Shown here: positions 1 through 7,628 of the stretch, piece after piece
Layout of the letters: each line of letters starts with the position of its first letter
Numbering within the stretch: position 1 is the stretch's first letter
Translations under genes and position numbers: made by a program
Notes under the pieces: generated by a model
What the model was told of the DNA's origin: nothing
Databases searched by the model: none
What the model saw: the letters and a program-made list of their open reading frames with translations, nothing else
Source of the DNA: Muribaculaceae bacterium
Lineage (GTDB): Bacteria > Bacteroidota > Bacteroidia > Bacteroidales > Muribaculaceae
Length of the DNA: 8,664 nucleotides
Direction of reading: 5' to 3'
Assembly: GCA_017545095.1 (NCBI GenBank)
Contig: JAFYCU010000139.1
Coordinates: 1 to 8,664 of the forward strand

Positions 1-114
1 CTTGATGAGTATCATTTCAGATACAATCGGCGCAACAACAAGGACACAATCTTCGATGTGCTTATGAGAAGAATGGTCAATTATTCGCCAATCCGCTTAA
101 ATACAAAAGATTAA
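1..114 (+). pseudogene. IS1595-family transposase, C-terminal fragment (window-truncated)
   Basis: Frame 1 is open from the window edge for 37 codons and ends at TAA (112-114). The peptide begins LDEYHFRYNRRNN and continues IFDVLMRRM. This matches the conserved end of the DDE (ISXO2-like) domain of IS1595-family transposases, where the DE(F/Y)xFR(F/Y)NRR block lies close to the C-terminus. The catalytic residues lie upstream of the window, so it cannot be judged whether the gene is intact. No terminal inverted repeat was found just downstream, where the end of the element should be. A second frame that reads into the next ORF overlaps the last 13 or so codons. It may therefore be a remnant fused to foreign DNA near position 75. 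The family call rests on the motif alone. Confidence 0.72.
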
Positions 115-143
115 ATGGTGCGACTTATCCGCCTATACCTACA

Positions 144-932
144 GTGAAAATTGGAGAAGCTCCAGTGAAGGAAAAAGTTAAAGATTCAGTGAAAGCAGTT
201 CATATTTACTATTGCCCTGTCAATATAGATGGGAATCAATATTCTGCCAGAATGGTAGTTCGAGAATACTATCAAGGGAAGCATGTGGTAGATGAATTGC
301 ACTTATACAACACACAACTTAGAAAAGGAAGAACTGGCCAAACACACGATCAACCACAAGAAGGGTCTCCCAATGTTCTTTCGCCAGTTCAAAAACGCTA
401 CAAAATTAGTGAATTAATTCATTCCACGCAAGAAAATGACCTAAAATTATTAGGTATTGACAAAAACACTCCCCTGTTCTCCATCACCCCCGAAGTCAAC
501 AACGCACGCAACCAGGCCACGCAGGCACGCGACGAGATGCGACAGCGCAGGCAGGAACGCGAACAGCGCACACGCGACCTCGCACGGCAGCTCGCCGAAG
601 ACCGATTCCTCAACGACGGTAGCACGCTCACCGCCGCCGACACCAACGCCGTGCTCCGCTACCTGCGCGGTGCGGCACGCGACCAGCGAGGCTACGACAC
701 CGACACCGCAAAGGCCGTCACTGGTCTCGCCAAGGCCATGCAAAAGGCGGGACTCTTCAACGGACTCACCGACCACGAAGTCTCCATGACCCTCACCGCC
801 ATCGTAGTGCCTAACCATGGTGCGCTGATGGCCGAGTGTTGGGCGATGCTTCGCGGCATGGGGACACGGCATCGGGGGAGCCGCACCGGAGTGCGGCTCT
901 ACAGGAATCGGTTGGCGAGCCGCCGTGTATGA
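144..932 (+). CDS. Mosaic fragment of a phage/conjugative-element polyvalent-type protein
   Basis: This 262-residue ORF begins at GTG, but the frame is open upstream to about position 9, inside the transposase fragment. It is therefore probably a 5'-truncated gene rather than one with a true GTG start. Residues 18-60 (VHIYYCPVNIDGNQYSARMV and what follows) form a compact beta-rich module. It resembles domains attached to large polyvalent proteins and MuF-type toxins of Bacteroidetes mobile elements. Residues 120-160 are a highly charged Arg/Glu/Gln helix, probably coiled coil. Residues 160-235 are helical. The last 30 residues are Arg-rich and look like out-of-frame tail sequence. Composition jumps from AT-rich to strongly GC-rich around residues 105-115, suggesting a fusion of two sources. 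I do not recognise a function, and expression is doubtful because no promoter is visible. Confidence 0.5.
   Translation: MKIGEAPVKEKVKDSVKAVHIYYCPVNIDGNQYSARMVVREYYQGKHVVDELHLYNTQLRKGRTGQTHDQPQEGSPNVLSPVQKRYKISELIHSTQENDLKLLGIDKNTPLFSITPEVNNARNQATQARDEMRQRRQEREQRTRDLARQLAEDRFLNDGSTLTAADTNAVLRYLRGAARDQRGYDTDTAKAVTGLAKAMQKAGLFNGLTDHEVSMTLTAIVVPNHGALMAECWAMLRGMGTRHRGSRTGVRLYRNRLASRRV
878..899. other. Perfect 9-bp hairpin near the end of the mosaic ORF
   Basis: GAGCCGCAC and GTGCGGCTC flank the four-base loop CGGA. The stem is perfect and GC-rich, but no T-run follows on either strand, so it is not a convincing intrinsic terminator. It lies within the Arg-rich tail of the upstream ORF, consistent with that tail not being native coding sequence. 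Confidence 0.4.
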
Positions 933-962
933 CTGCTCTAAGTGGGGGCAACGCATTGATGG

Positions 963-998
963 AAAAACCGCCTCTCGACATCGCGTCGGGGGGCGGTT
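963..998 (-). terminator. Intrinsic terminator of the giant surface-protein gene
   Basis: On the minus strand, AACCGCCCCCCGAC pairs with GTCGAGAGGCGGTT across the loop GCGAT. This gives a 14-bp stem with two G-T wobbles. The stem runs straight into TTTTT (plus-strand A-run at 963-967). It lies about 95 nt past the stop codon of the leftward gene. Read on the plus strand, the same stem has no T-run after it, so its direction fits the giant gene better than the left-edge ORF. Confidence 0.7.
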
Positions 999-1022
999 CC
1001 AGTTGTTACTATATAATTTATT

Positions 1023-1042
1023 GAAAAAGTAGAGCCTTTTTC
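1023..1042. other. Short A/T-stem hairpin in the convergent spacer
   Basis: GAAAAAG and CTTTTTC pair perfectly around the loop TAGAGC. The stem is symmetrical and weak. It may act with the hairpins on either side in 3'-end formation or transcript stabilisation; nothing more can be read from it. Confidence 0.35.
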
Positions 1043-1045
1043 ATG

Positions 1046-1083
1046 ATGCCTGATGGCCGGGTCGTGTGACGGCCATCGGGCAT
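1046..1083. other. 13-bp hairpin immediately after the giant gene's stop codon
   Basis: ATGCCTGATGGCC pairs with GGCCATCGGGCAT, with one T-G wobble, around a 12-nt loop. It sits 8 nt beyond the TAG of the leftward gene. No T-run follows, so it is more likely a 3'-UTR stability element than a terminator. The true terminator candidate is the hairpin at 963-998. Confidence 0.45.
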
Positions 1084-1091
1084 GGGACGTG

Positions 1092-4000
1092 CTATTTCAC
1101 CACCTTGGCAGTGGTGACCGTTCCGTCGGCATAGCGTGTGACCACGATGTTGATGCCGTTGAAGGGTTTGTCGCTCTTCATTCCGGCGGCGTTGACGTAG
1201 GTCACGCTGGTAACGCCGTTGTGGGCATTGACATCGTTGATGGCCGTTGAGGTGCTTGCCGTTACATTGAGCATGATGTATTGCGACTGTCCGCGCTGGG
1301 TAGCCCACACGATGACATCTTTCGAGCCTTCGTTGTCGCTAACCACGGTGAGCGTGCCGTTGTCGTTGAGCGTCACGGTCATGTCGTTGGCAGCGGGTGC
1401 AGCATGACCCTGATGATCGGTGGAAGGAATCTCCATGCCATAGGTGACTGTGCTGCCGTCCAGTGCCAGGTCGAAGTAAGATGCCAGATCAATCACAGTG
1501 GTTCCTGTGGCGACTTCGGCGGAAGCTTGCGTCAAGTCGCGCTCGCAGTTGAAGTCGTCCATCACGAAATAGGCGGCGGTGTTCAGGCCGTAAGAGCTCT
1601 TGTCGCTGCCGTCGAGGGTGAAGCACACCTTGGTCACCTTGCCCAGCGGACGCAGATCCATCCACTGCCAGGTGTCGAGGATGTAGTGGTCGGCGGCGTT
1701 CTCGCTGCGGTAGTCGCTCAGGTAGAACGTCACCGTGCCGGTTTGCGTGCTGCAGTTGAAGCCGGTGGCGTTGACGGCAAACCATGAGCCTTGCGAGAAC
1801 TGGGTGGCGAAGCCGTCGCCCACCGCCATGCCGTTGTAGGCGTAGGCACTGTTGCTCACGTACACACCCAGCAGGTTGTCGCCGTCCTCGCTGTTGGTCA
1901 CTTCCACAAACTGCCCCTCGGGGAAGGCCATCACATAGTTTGCCGAGCCGTTGTGGCCCTGGCCCACTGCGCTGTGCCACTGGTCGTCAAGACCAGTATA
2001 GGAGGTGGCGGTCTCGTTGCTCAGCGAGTAGCCGTACCAATAGTTATAGCTGGGCCATGCACCGGTGTTGAAGTAGTAGGAGCCGCTGTAGAAGCCGTCG
2101 GTGACCATCGACTCGGTGGTCGGGTCGTAGGCCCAGTGGCTCTCCTGCTCCAGGTAGTTGTCGTCCATCGAGGCGGTGACAGCCTCGCCTAGGACGCGCA
2201 CGGCGGTCTTGGCGGTGGCGGTCTGTCCGTCGGCGCTGGTCACCGTCAGGCGGTAGCCGTAACTGTAGTCGGGCGTGACGATGAGGTTCAGCTCGTTGCC
2301 CACCACCCGGTTCATTTGGTCGCGCCACTCGAAGGTGTATGGCTCATCGCCACCGGCCACAATGGCCTCGATGGTGGCTGTCGTGCCGGCCTCGACGGTC
2401 TGCACGTCATCCACCTCGACCATGAGCGGTTCGATGTGTCGCAGGGTGGTGAAAGCATCGGTCTCCACGATGTCGCTTTCCACGCCCAGTGCACTCACAA
2501 CCATCATGTAGACCTTGTAGCTCGTGCCGGGCTGCAGGTCGCCGATGGTGGTACTCACCTCGGTGTCGGCGTTGATGTCCTGCGGCGTGGCGGCCATGAG
2601 GTCGTCGGTGCCCGGAGCCTTGCGTGGGCGAGCGGGAGCGCCCTGCTCAGGCTCGGTGACAGCCTCGGTGAGCATATAGAGCTTGCCGCTCACGGTCCAT
2701 TTGCTGGTGATGGTAGCACCTGTCTCGGTGACGTTGCTCACAGTGGGATAGCCCTCCACCATCTCGGGCTTCTCCTCCACTACCTCGGCAAATTCGTAGG
2801 CACCCACAGTGGGCGCCTCGGAGCTGCGCACGTTGCCATCGGCATCGGTGGTGATGAAGCCAACGGGCAGACCCATGTTCAGGTTACCCACCTCCATCAG
2901 GTGCAGGTCGGCCTCGCTGAGGAATTGAGCCTGTTCAGCGATGTTGCCGCTGTTGCCCTCAAGCTCGTTGAGCGCCTCGACGGTGGTGCCGTCGAGCACG
3001 GTCTCGCCCCAGAAGGCGTTGTTCACAAACTGTGCCATACCGCTGTAGTCGGCATGGATAAACATTGCAGGGCTACCGGTAAGGTTCTGCAGCAGGTTGT
3101 TCTGCAATTTGATGCCGTTGTAAGAAGCTCCGCTGCGTCGGGCGGTGTAGTAGCAGTAACCGCCATTGCCGTCGATGCGCACCGTGTTGTTGTACAGCTC
3201 GATGAACTTCTGGTCGCCGTCAATCTCGATGCCTGCGCTGCTGTTGCTGGGCGAGGCGGTGATGTTGACCACGTTGTTGTAGACCAGGATGGGCTGCTGG
3301 GCGGTGCCGTAGGTCTCACCACGCAGCTCGATGCCGCCGCTGTAGTAGGTGGTGGCGCTGGTCACCTTGTTGCCACGCACCACGCTGGCACCGCGCATAC
3401 GGGCTAGATCAAGGCCCCAATAACCCGTCTTCTGGACGAGCGATTGATAGATGGTGTTGTTCTCGATGAGGGCGTCGTCCTCGTCATAGACGTACACACC
3501 CTTGGAGCCGGCCTCGTTGATAACGTTGCCACGCACCACCAGGCCGCGCTCGCGCGTCAGACCCACATTGTTGGTGCCGCCCAGGTACAGGGCGATGTAA
3601 CCGCCGTCGAGCAGGTTGTTCTCGAACGTGCCGTAGTCGTTGTTGCGGCAGTCCTCGTTCACGGCGGTGGTCTTCACCAGGTTGATGCCGCTGTAGCCGC
3701 TGGTCACCGGCGTGGCTTGCACGTGGCAGCCGCGCAGCGTGAAGTGGTGGCTGCGGTCGTAGGTCTGCACCACGTAGCTGTACTCGCTCTCGCGAGCGGG
3801 GATGAAGCTCATCTTCTCGATGGTGACGTAGGGCGTGTTCTCGACGTAGACCATGCCCTTCTTGTAGCTGCTGGAGCCGGGCAGGTATTCCGAGTTGCCC
3901 GAACCGGTCACTACCACAGCATCGCGGTTGCCGCTTTGGCTGGTGAAGGTGATGGTGTTCTGCTCGCCAGCACCCGGCACGGCGGCGAACCACACGTTCT

Positions 4001-7000
4001 CGGCGTAGGTGCCGTCCTCGACTTGGAAGGTCACAGCACCCTCCACACCGTCTTGCAGCGCGGCGGTTGCGGCAGCAAAGGTGGCATAGTGTGCCTGATC
4101 GCTGGAGCCGATGATGTAGTTGCCCTTCAGACCGGCCTTGACCGTGCGCTGCGCGGCCTCGCCCGTGACGGCGATGTCGCTCTGCGACACACTCAGTTCC
4201 AAGGTCTGTGCGGCCACGGTGTTGCCCACGGTGGCTTCGGGAGCGATGTCGTAGGCCAGCCACAGGTAGTAGTCGCCATTGTCGGCGATGGTGACCGGTT
4301 CGCTCAGGGTTACCACGTTCTCGCCGTCGGCCAACGTGGTGAGTGTGCCCATCAGGCGGTCGTGGCTGAACAGTGCGTTATGCTCGGTGTAGTAGACTCG
4401 TGCGGCAGCCACATCGCTCAGCGTGGTGGTGCCGGTGGTGTTGAATTTCACGCTGCTCACTTGCAGGGGTTCCTTGTCACCGCTCACGGTCAGGTGCAGC
4501 TGCTGCATCGTGCTGCCCGTGCTGTTGCGCATCACGGGATCGGTGATGTTGGCCACCTCAACGGTCTCGATGGTGAACGGGGTCTTCTCGTGCAGACTCA
4601 CCTCCATCTCCCAACCCGCCAGCGTGGTGGCGGTGGTGTTGGCCTCGAAGACCACGGTTAGCGAGCCGTCCTCGGCCTTGCTTACCAGGTTGGCAGGACC
4701 GGTGGTGGTGCTGTAGCCCGTCACCTTGCCAAGGATGTTGTCGGCATTGGCCTCGCGGCCGCTGTAAATCATCATCTTGCCGCTGCCAATCGAGAAGGTG
4801 TTCAGCGTGTTGATTTGCACGGCGCTGTTGTCGCGTCCGGGCACAAAGGTCACGGTGCCCTTGAAGCCCTTGGTGATGTTTCCGTCCTTGCCACCGTCAT
4901 CGTAGAAGAGCATCGGCTCGGTGACGGTGACCACCTTGCTGCCGCTTTCCATCACGTAGAGGTACTTTACCACGCGTTCTCCGGCAGGGTCACCGTTCTC
5001 GATGGTAGTTACAGTATCGTTGGCGTCGGTCAGGCTCATCAGCTTGGCATCGATGGCCGTCTCGGCGGGTGCGTCGGCCTTGACATCGACCGTCATCCAG
5101 AAGTAGTTGCTGCCCTCGGTCAGGTCGCGTTCGCCAGTCACGGTGACAGCACTTGCCTCGAGGTTCTCAACGGAGCCGAACGGCACAGCAGTGGTGCGAT
5201 CGTTCACGTTGTTGTAATAAACGCTCACCTTCGAAACAGCGGTGTGCGTGTCTTTGAGGTCGAGGTTCACGGCCTTGATGGTGGTCACGCTCAGCGTGCC
5301 CTCGGTCTCGACGTCGAAGTCGATCAGGGCGGCGTCGGTGGCGCCTACGGCCAGCACGTCGCTGCTGGTCTGGTTCACGGTCACGCTCTTCACGGTCATG
5401 TCGTGGTTCTGGAACGGCTGCACGGTGGCCGTCCAACCAGTTCCAGCATAGTAGCTGCTGGTGGTCTTGGGGTTGAAGCGGATGGTGAGCGAGCCGTCGG
5501 CACTCTGCGAGCGCAGCTTCTTGCCCGGACCCACATTGGCCTCGCTGGCATCCTTCAGATTCCACAGCAGGTTGGCGCTGTTCACCTCGGTGCCGCTGTA
5601 AATCTCAAACACGGCTTTGGTGCCGTAGCTACTGCTGGCATAATAGACATCGAAGCTCGAGAAGTCGATTTCAGCCACGGTGTTCTCCACGGTGGGCGTG
5701 AAGGTGACGATGTAGTCGGCATCGGCAGTCTCATATTTGCCGCTGTAACCCTCGGTGTTGGTAAACGTCCACGCGCCGCTGATGTTGTGGCTGTGGCTTC
5801 CCTGTGTGGCGCGGCAGATGTTCTGCACTTGCCGCGTGGCGGTGACGGCCTCAGTGGGAGCCTGCGTGGTCTCGCCCATGGTGGCGGCAGTGAGCGTGAG
5901 CGCAATCTCGTCGCCCGTCTGGGCGTTCTCGTTCAGGTCGAGCACCACGGCCACATAGTTGTGCCCCTCGATGAGCTCCTGGTCGCCGGCGATGGTGATG
6001 GTCGTGTCGTCGACGGTGGTCTCGCCCAGGGTGTTGGTGGTGGCGAAGGTGTTTTTCTTACCTAAATAGTAGGCGCGTGCGCGTGCGATGTTGGAGGCAT
6101 CGGCGGTGCTCAGAGTCAGCCCCGTGAGGCGGAGCGGGTTGGCGGTGTTGTCGGTGAGCACATCCACCACGAGCATCTGCGCGTCGGTGTCGCCGGCAGC
6201 CACGGTGGCGTCGGTGGCGGCCTGGGCGGTGACGCCGGCCAGCGTCATGTCGCCGGGCAGGAACTGGCTCACCACGGCCTCCCAACCACTCTTGGGATAA
6301 CCGGCGGTGCTCTTGAGATAGACGGTCATCGAACCGTCGTCGGCGGTCGATTTCACAATTTCCGGCTCATCGAGCAGCGTGGTGATCAGGTTGGCCTCGT
6401 TCACCTCGCGACCGTTGTAGAACTTGAACACATCGTTGTAGCCCACGGTGGAGGTGTTGAACAGGTCGAGTTTCGAGAAATCGGCCTTGATGGCCATGCC
6501 CTCGGTGGCGGGCACGAAGGTGATTTGTCCCTCGAAACCCTGGGTGATGTTGGCGTCCTTGCCGCCGTCGTCGTAGAAGTAGTAGGGCACATCGCCCACG
6601 GTGACCACTTGCGGGGTGGTGCTGATGAGCGCGATGGCGGGTTTGGTGACGGTGACGGGTGTGCCGGGGGTGAACGGTGTCACGCCGCTAGGCAGGGCGG
6701 CGGTGGTGACCCCAGTGATTTGCACCTGGGCGTGCACGCCAGGTGCTGCCTCGCCGAGGAACTCGCCGGCGATGCTGAAGGCGTTGTCGCCCTCGCTCAG
6801 CGGCTGGTTGAGCGTGAAAGCGTAGCCGTCATCCGTGGCGGCCACGGTGGCGTTGAGCGCCGTGGCGCCTTTGAACGCCGGTTGGACACCGCTGTAGAGC
6901 CGCAGGCTCAGCGGGTCGATGGCGCTCTCGTTCGTGGGCACGCTGAAGGTGATGCCCGTCAGCGCATCGGCGTTCATCACGCCCGTGGTGGTGACGTGGG

Positions 7001-7628
7001 CCGTGCCGAAGGTGATGCCCTCGGTGGCGGTGGTGTTGGCCACCACCTGGCTGTAGTCACTGCTTGCGCCGGTCACGGCCATGTTCTCGAGGGTGATGCA
7101 GCGCACGGTGGCGTTCCAGCCCTGGATGGCCTTGGCATAACGGTAGAGGTAACCCACCGACAGGATGCCGCTGGCATCGGTGGCGGTGTAGGTGAGGTTG
7201 GTGTAGGTGCCGTCGAGCTTCTCGAGCACGGTGCCTGTGGGCAGGGTGCTCGACGCGGTCACGCCGCTCGTCGACGAGGCGTAACTGAACGTACCGTCGG
7301 GATCGGGGTCGCCGGCATACACGTTCACATAGGCAGGCCATGAGGTGCCGTCGTTGCGCACGTCGAGGTTGGCGAATGTGATTTGTATCGCCATGCCCTC
7401 GGCGGGCTTGAACACCGTGAGCGATTGCGAGTTGTTGCTGCTTGACGAGGAGATGCCAGCGTAGCCGTTCATGTCCTGGAACGTGACCACCTCGTCGGCC
7501 GCAACTTCAATCGTCTGCTTGCCAAACTGCAACTGCTTCACCATGCGGTCGGCACGAGCCGGCAGGGCCAGCACCGTGAGCACGAGAAGCAGGGCAGTTG
7601 TCTTGGAAAACAAAGTAAAGTGCTTCAT
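1092..7628 (-). CDS. Giant exported modular surface protein with DUF4465 domain and T9SS-type tail, downstream of a B12 riboswitch
   Basis: The product has 2178 residues. The start at 7628 is chosen because MKHFTLFSKT begins an ideal signal peptide: a basic N-terminus, a Leu/Val/Thr core, and cleavage after ALPARA at about residue 26. The frame stays open 47 codons upstream, but that extension is not signal-like and lies in leader RNA. There is no lipobox cysteine, so it is not a lipoprotein. Order of parts: four CUB-like plus BNR-associated modules (45-1165), beta-helix (1167-1614), FN3 (1620-1728), PKD/Ig-like (1732-1814), DUF4465 (1815-2032), small beta domain (2033-2126), sorting tail (2127-2178). 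No catalytic motif is evident, so adhesion or ligand capture is likely. The cobalamin riboswitch in its leader implies repression when B12 is plentiful. It appears monocistronic. A corrinoid-related role is inferred; the domain families themselves are clear. Confidence 0.93.
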   Translation of the reverse strand: MKHFTLFSKTTALLLVLTVLALPARADRMVKQLQFGKQTIEVAADEVVTFQDMNGYAGISSSSSNNSQSLTVFKPAEGMAIQITFANLDVRNDGTSWPAYVNVYAGDPDPDGTFSYASSTSGVTASSTLPTGTVLEKLDGTYTNLTYTATDASGILSVGYLYRYAKAIQGWNATVRCITLENMAVTGASSDYSQVVANTTATEGITFGTAHVTTTGVMNADALTGITFSVPTNESAIDPLSLRLYSGVQPAFKGATALNATVAATDDGYAFTLNQPLSEGDNAFSIAGEFLGEAAPGVHAQVQITGVTTAALPSGVTPFTPGTPVTVTKPAIALISTTPQVVTVGDVPYYFYDDGGKDANITQGFEGQITFVPATEGMAIKADFSKLDLFNTSTVGYNDVFKFYNGREVNEANLITTLLDEPEIVKSTADDGSMTVYLKSTAGYPKSGWEAVVSQFLPGDMTLAGVTAQAATDATVAAGDTDAQMLVVDVLTDNTANPLRLTGLTLSTADASNIARARAYYLGKKNTFATTNTLGETTVDDTTITIAGDQELIEGHNYVAVVLDLNENAQTGDEIALTLTAATMGETTQAPTEAVTATRQVQNICRATQGSHSHNISGAWTFTNTEGYSGKYETADADYIVTFTPTVENTVAEIDFSSFDVYYASSSYGTKAVFEIYSGTEVNSANLLWNLKDASEANVGPGKKLRSQSADGSLTIRFNPKTTSSYYAGTGWTATVQPFQNHDMTVKSVTVNQTSSDVLAVGATDAALIDFDVETEGTLSVTTIKAVNLDLKDTHTAVSKVSVYYNNVNDRTTAVPFGSVENLEASAVTVTGERDLTEGSNYFWMTVDVKADAPAETAIDAKLMSLTDANDTVTTIENGDPAGERVVKYLYVMESGSKVVTVTEPMLFYDDGGKDGNITKGFKGTVTFVPGRDNSAVQINTLNTFSIGSGKMMIYSGREANADNILGKVTGYSTTTGPANLVSKAEDGSLTVVFEANTTATTLAGWEMEVSLHEKTPFTIETVEVANITDPVMRNSTGSTMQQLHLTVSGDKEPLQVSSVKFNTTGTTTLSDVAAARVYYTEHNALFSHDRLMGTLTTLADGENVVTLSEPVTIADNGDYYLWLAYDIAPEATVGNTVAAQTLELSVSQSDIAVTGEAAQRTVKAGLKGNYIIGSSDQAHYATFAAATAALQDGVEGAVTFQVEDGTYAENVWFAAVPGAGEQNTITFTSQSGNRDAVVVTGSGNSEYLPGSSSYKKGMVYVENTPYVTIEKMSFIPARESEYSYVVQTYDRSHHFTLRGCHVQATPVTSGYSGINLVKTTAVNEDCRNNDYGTFENNLLDGGYIALYLGGTNNVGLTRERGLVVRGNVINEAGSKGVYVYDEDDALIENNTIYQSLVQKTGYWGLDLARMRGASVVRGNKVTSATTYYSGGIELRGETYGTAQQPILVYNNVVNITASPSNSSAGIEIDGDQKFIELYNNTVRIDGNGGYCYYTARRSGASYNGIKLQNNLLQNLTGSPAMFIHADYSGMAQFVNNAFWGETVLDGTTVEALNELEGNSGNIAEQAQFLSEADLHLMEVGNLNMGLPVGFITTDADGNVRSSEAPTVGAYEFAEVVEEKPEMVEGYPTVSNVTETGATITSKWTVSGKLYMLTEAVTEPEQGAPARPRKAPGTDDLMAATPQDINADTEVSTTIGDLQPGTSYKVYMMVVSALGVESDIVETDAFTTLRHIEPLMVEVDDVQTVEAGTTATIEAIVAGGDEPYTFEWRDQMNRVVGNELNLIVTPDYSYGYRLTVTSADGQTATAKTAVRVLGEAVTASMDDNYLEQESHWAYDPTTESMVTDGFYSGSYYFNTGAWPSYNYWYGYSLSNETATSYTGLDDQWHSAVGQGHNGSANYVMAFPEGQFVEVTNSEDGDNLLGVYVSNSAYAYNGMAVGDGFATQFSQGSWFAVNATGFNCSTQTGTVTFYLSDYRSENAADHYILDTWQWMDLRPLGKVTKVCFTLDGSDKSSYGLNTAAYFVMDDFNCERDLTQASAEVATGTTVIDLASYFDLALDGSTVTYGMEIPSTDHQGHAAPAANDMTVTLNDNGTLTVVSDNEGSKDVIVWATQRGQSQYIMLNVTASTSTAINDVNAHNGVTSVTYVNAAGMKSDKPFNGINIVVTRYADGTVTTAKVVK
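1095..1250 (-). other. Type IX secretion-like C-terminal sorting tail (residues 2127-2178)
   Basis: The protein ends in a compact beta domain containing VTYVNAAGMKSDKPFNGINI and then VVTRYADGT..KVVK. This resembles short-form Por-secretion (T9SS) C-terminal tails common in Prevotella-like Bacteroidales: YVNxxG, S-x-x-PFxGINIVV, RY-x-DGT, K-V. Such tails direct passage through the outer-membrane T9SS translocon and are usually cleaved with attachment to the surface. This fits the Sec signal peptide and the lack of a lipobox. Confidence 0.75.
1533..2186 (-). other. DUF4465 domain (residues 1815-2032)
   Basis: The diagnostic landmarks occur in order: MDDNYLEQESHW at the entry, FYSGSYYFNTG, W-YGYSLSNET, the GS-NYVMAF strand, GVYVSNSAYAYNGMAVGDGF, WFAVNATGF, TVTFYLSDYRS, W-QWMDLRPLGKV, then F-LDGSD and GLNTAAYFVMDDFN. 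The length, about 218 residues, suits a complete domain. DUF4465 proteins are usually small surface lipoproteins in Bacteroidetes. My recollection is that they recur in cobalamin-riboswitch loci and that the B12-binding BtuH lipoproteins belong to this group; that link should be verified. Here the domain is embedded near the end of a very large exported protein. Confidence 0.85.
2787..4130 (-). other. Right-handed parallel beta-helix domain (residues 1167-1614)
   Basis: The domain begins with YIIGSSDQAHYATFAAATAAL, the entry typical of pectate-lyase-like and Omp-type beta-helices in Bacteroidetes. Regular rungs with Asn-Asn turns follow: FENNLLDGG, IENNTIYQS, VYNNVVNIT, LYNNTVRID, LQNNLLQN, FVNNAF. 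It closes with PTVGAYEF, the usual end of this fold. No pectate-lyase Ca2+/Arg active-site set stands out, so a binding or scaffold role is as likely as a glycan-cleaving one. Confidence 0.8.
4134..7496 (-). repeat. Four tandem CUB-like + BNR-associated-N modules
   Basis: This is a protein-level repeat inside the giant gene, at residues 45-330, 340-600, 605-890 and 897-1165. Each unit opens with a CUB-like half. Units 2 and 4 share FYDDGGKDxNIT, and units 2-4 share a Y-N/S-G-x-E motif and a DGS block followed by a conserved G-W. The second half resembles the N-terminal domain of BNR-repeat neuraminidases: a P-L-x-L-type opening strand, an ARxYY motif, a GT/GS turn, then an L-x-E-G-x-N-Y-x-W/V strand. 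Unit 4 (ARVYYTEHNALF) fits best and unit 1 is the most diverged. DNA identity between units is modest, so this is an old duplication. Such units usually serve as spacers or carbohydrate/protein-binding stalks; no ligand can be read from the sequence. Confidence 0.8.

Noticed and set aside
860..1000. Possible group II intron 3' end (GAGCC-type hairpins)
   Set aside because: The hairpins lack the 34-nt domain V layout with its conserved triad and bulge, and no reverse transcriptase is present.
2316..6065. Long plus-strand ORFs of 363-416 codons opposite the giant gene
   Set aside because: They are His/Val/Gly-rich shadows caused by GC-rich third positions on the coding strand, with no domains, signals or promoters.
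1092..7628. Naming the giant gene as a sialidase because of the BNR-associated modules
   Set aside because: Only the N-terminal accessory module of that family is present; there are no Asp-box repeats or sialidase catalytic residues.
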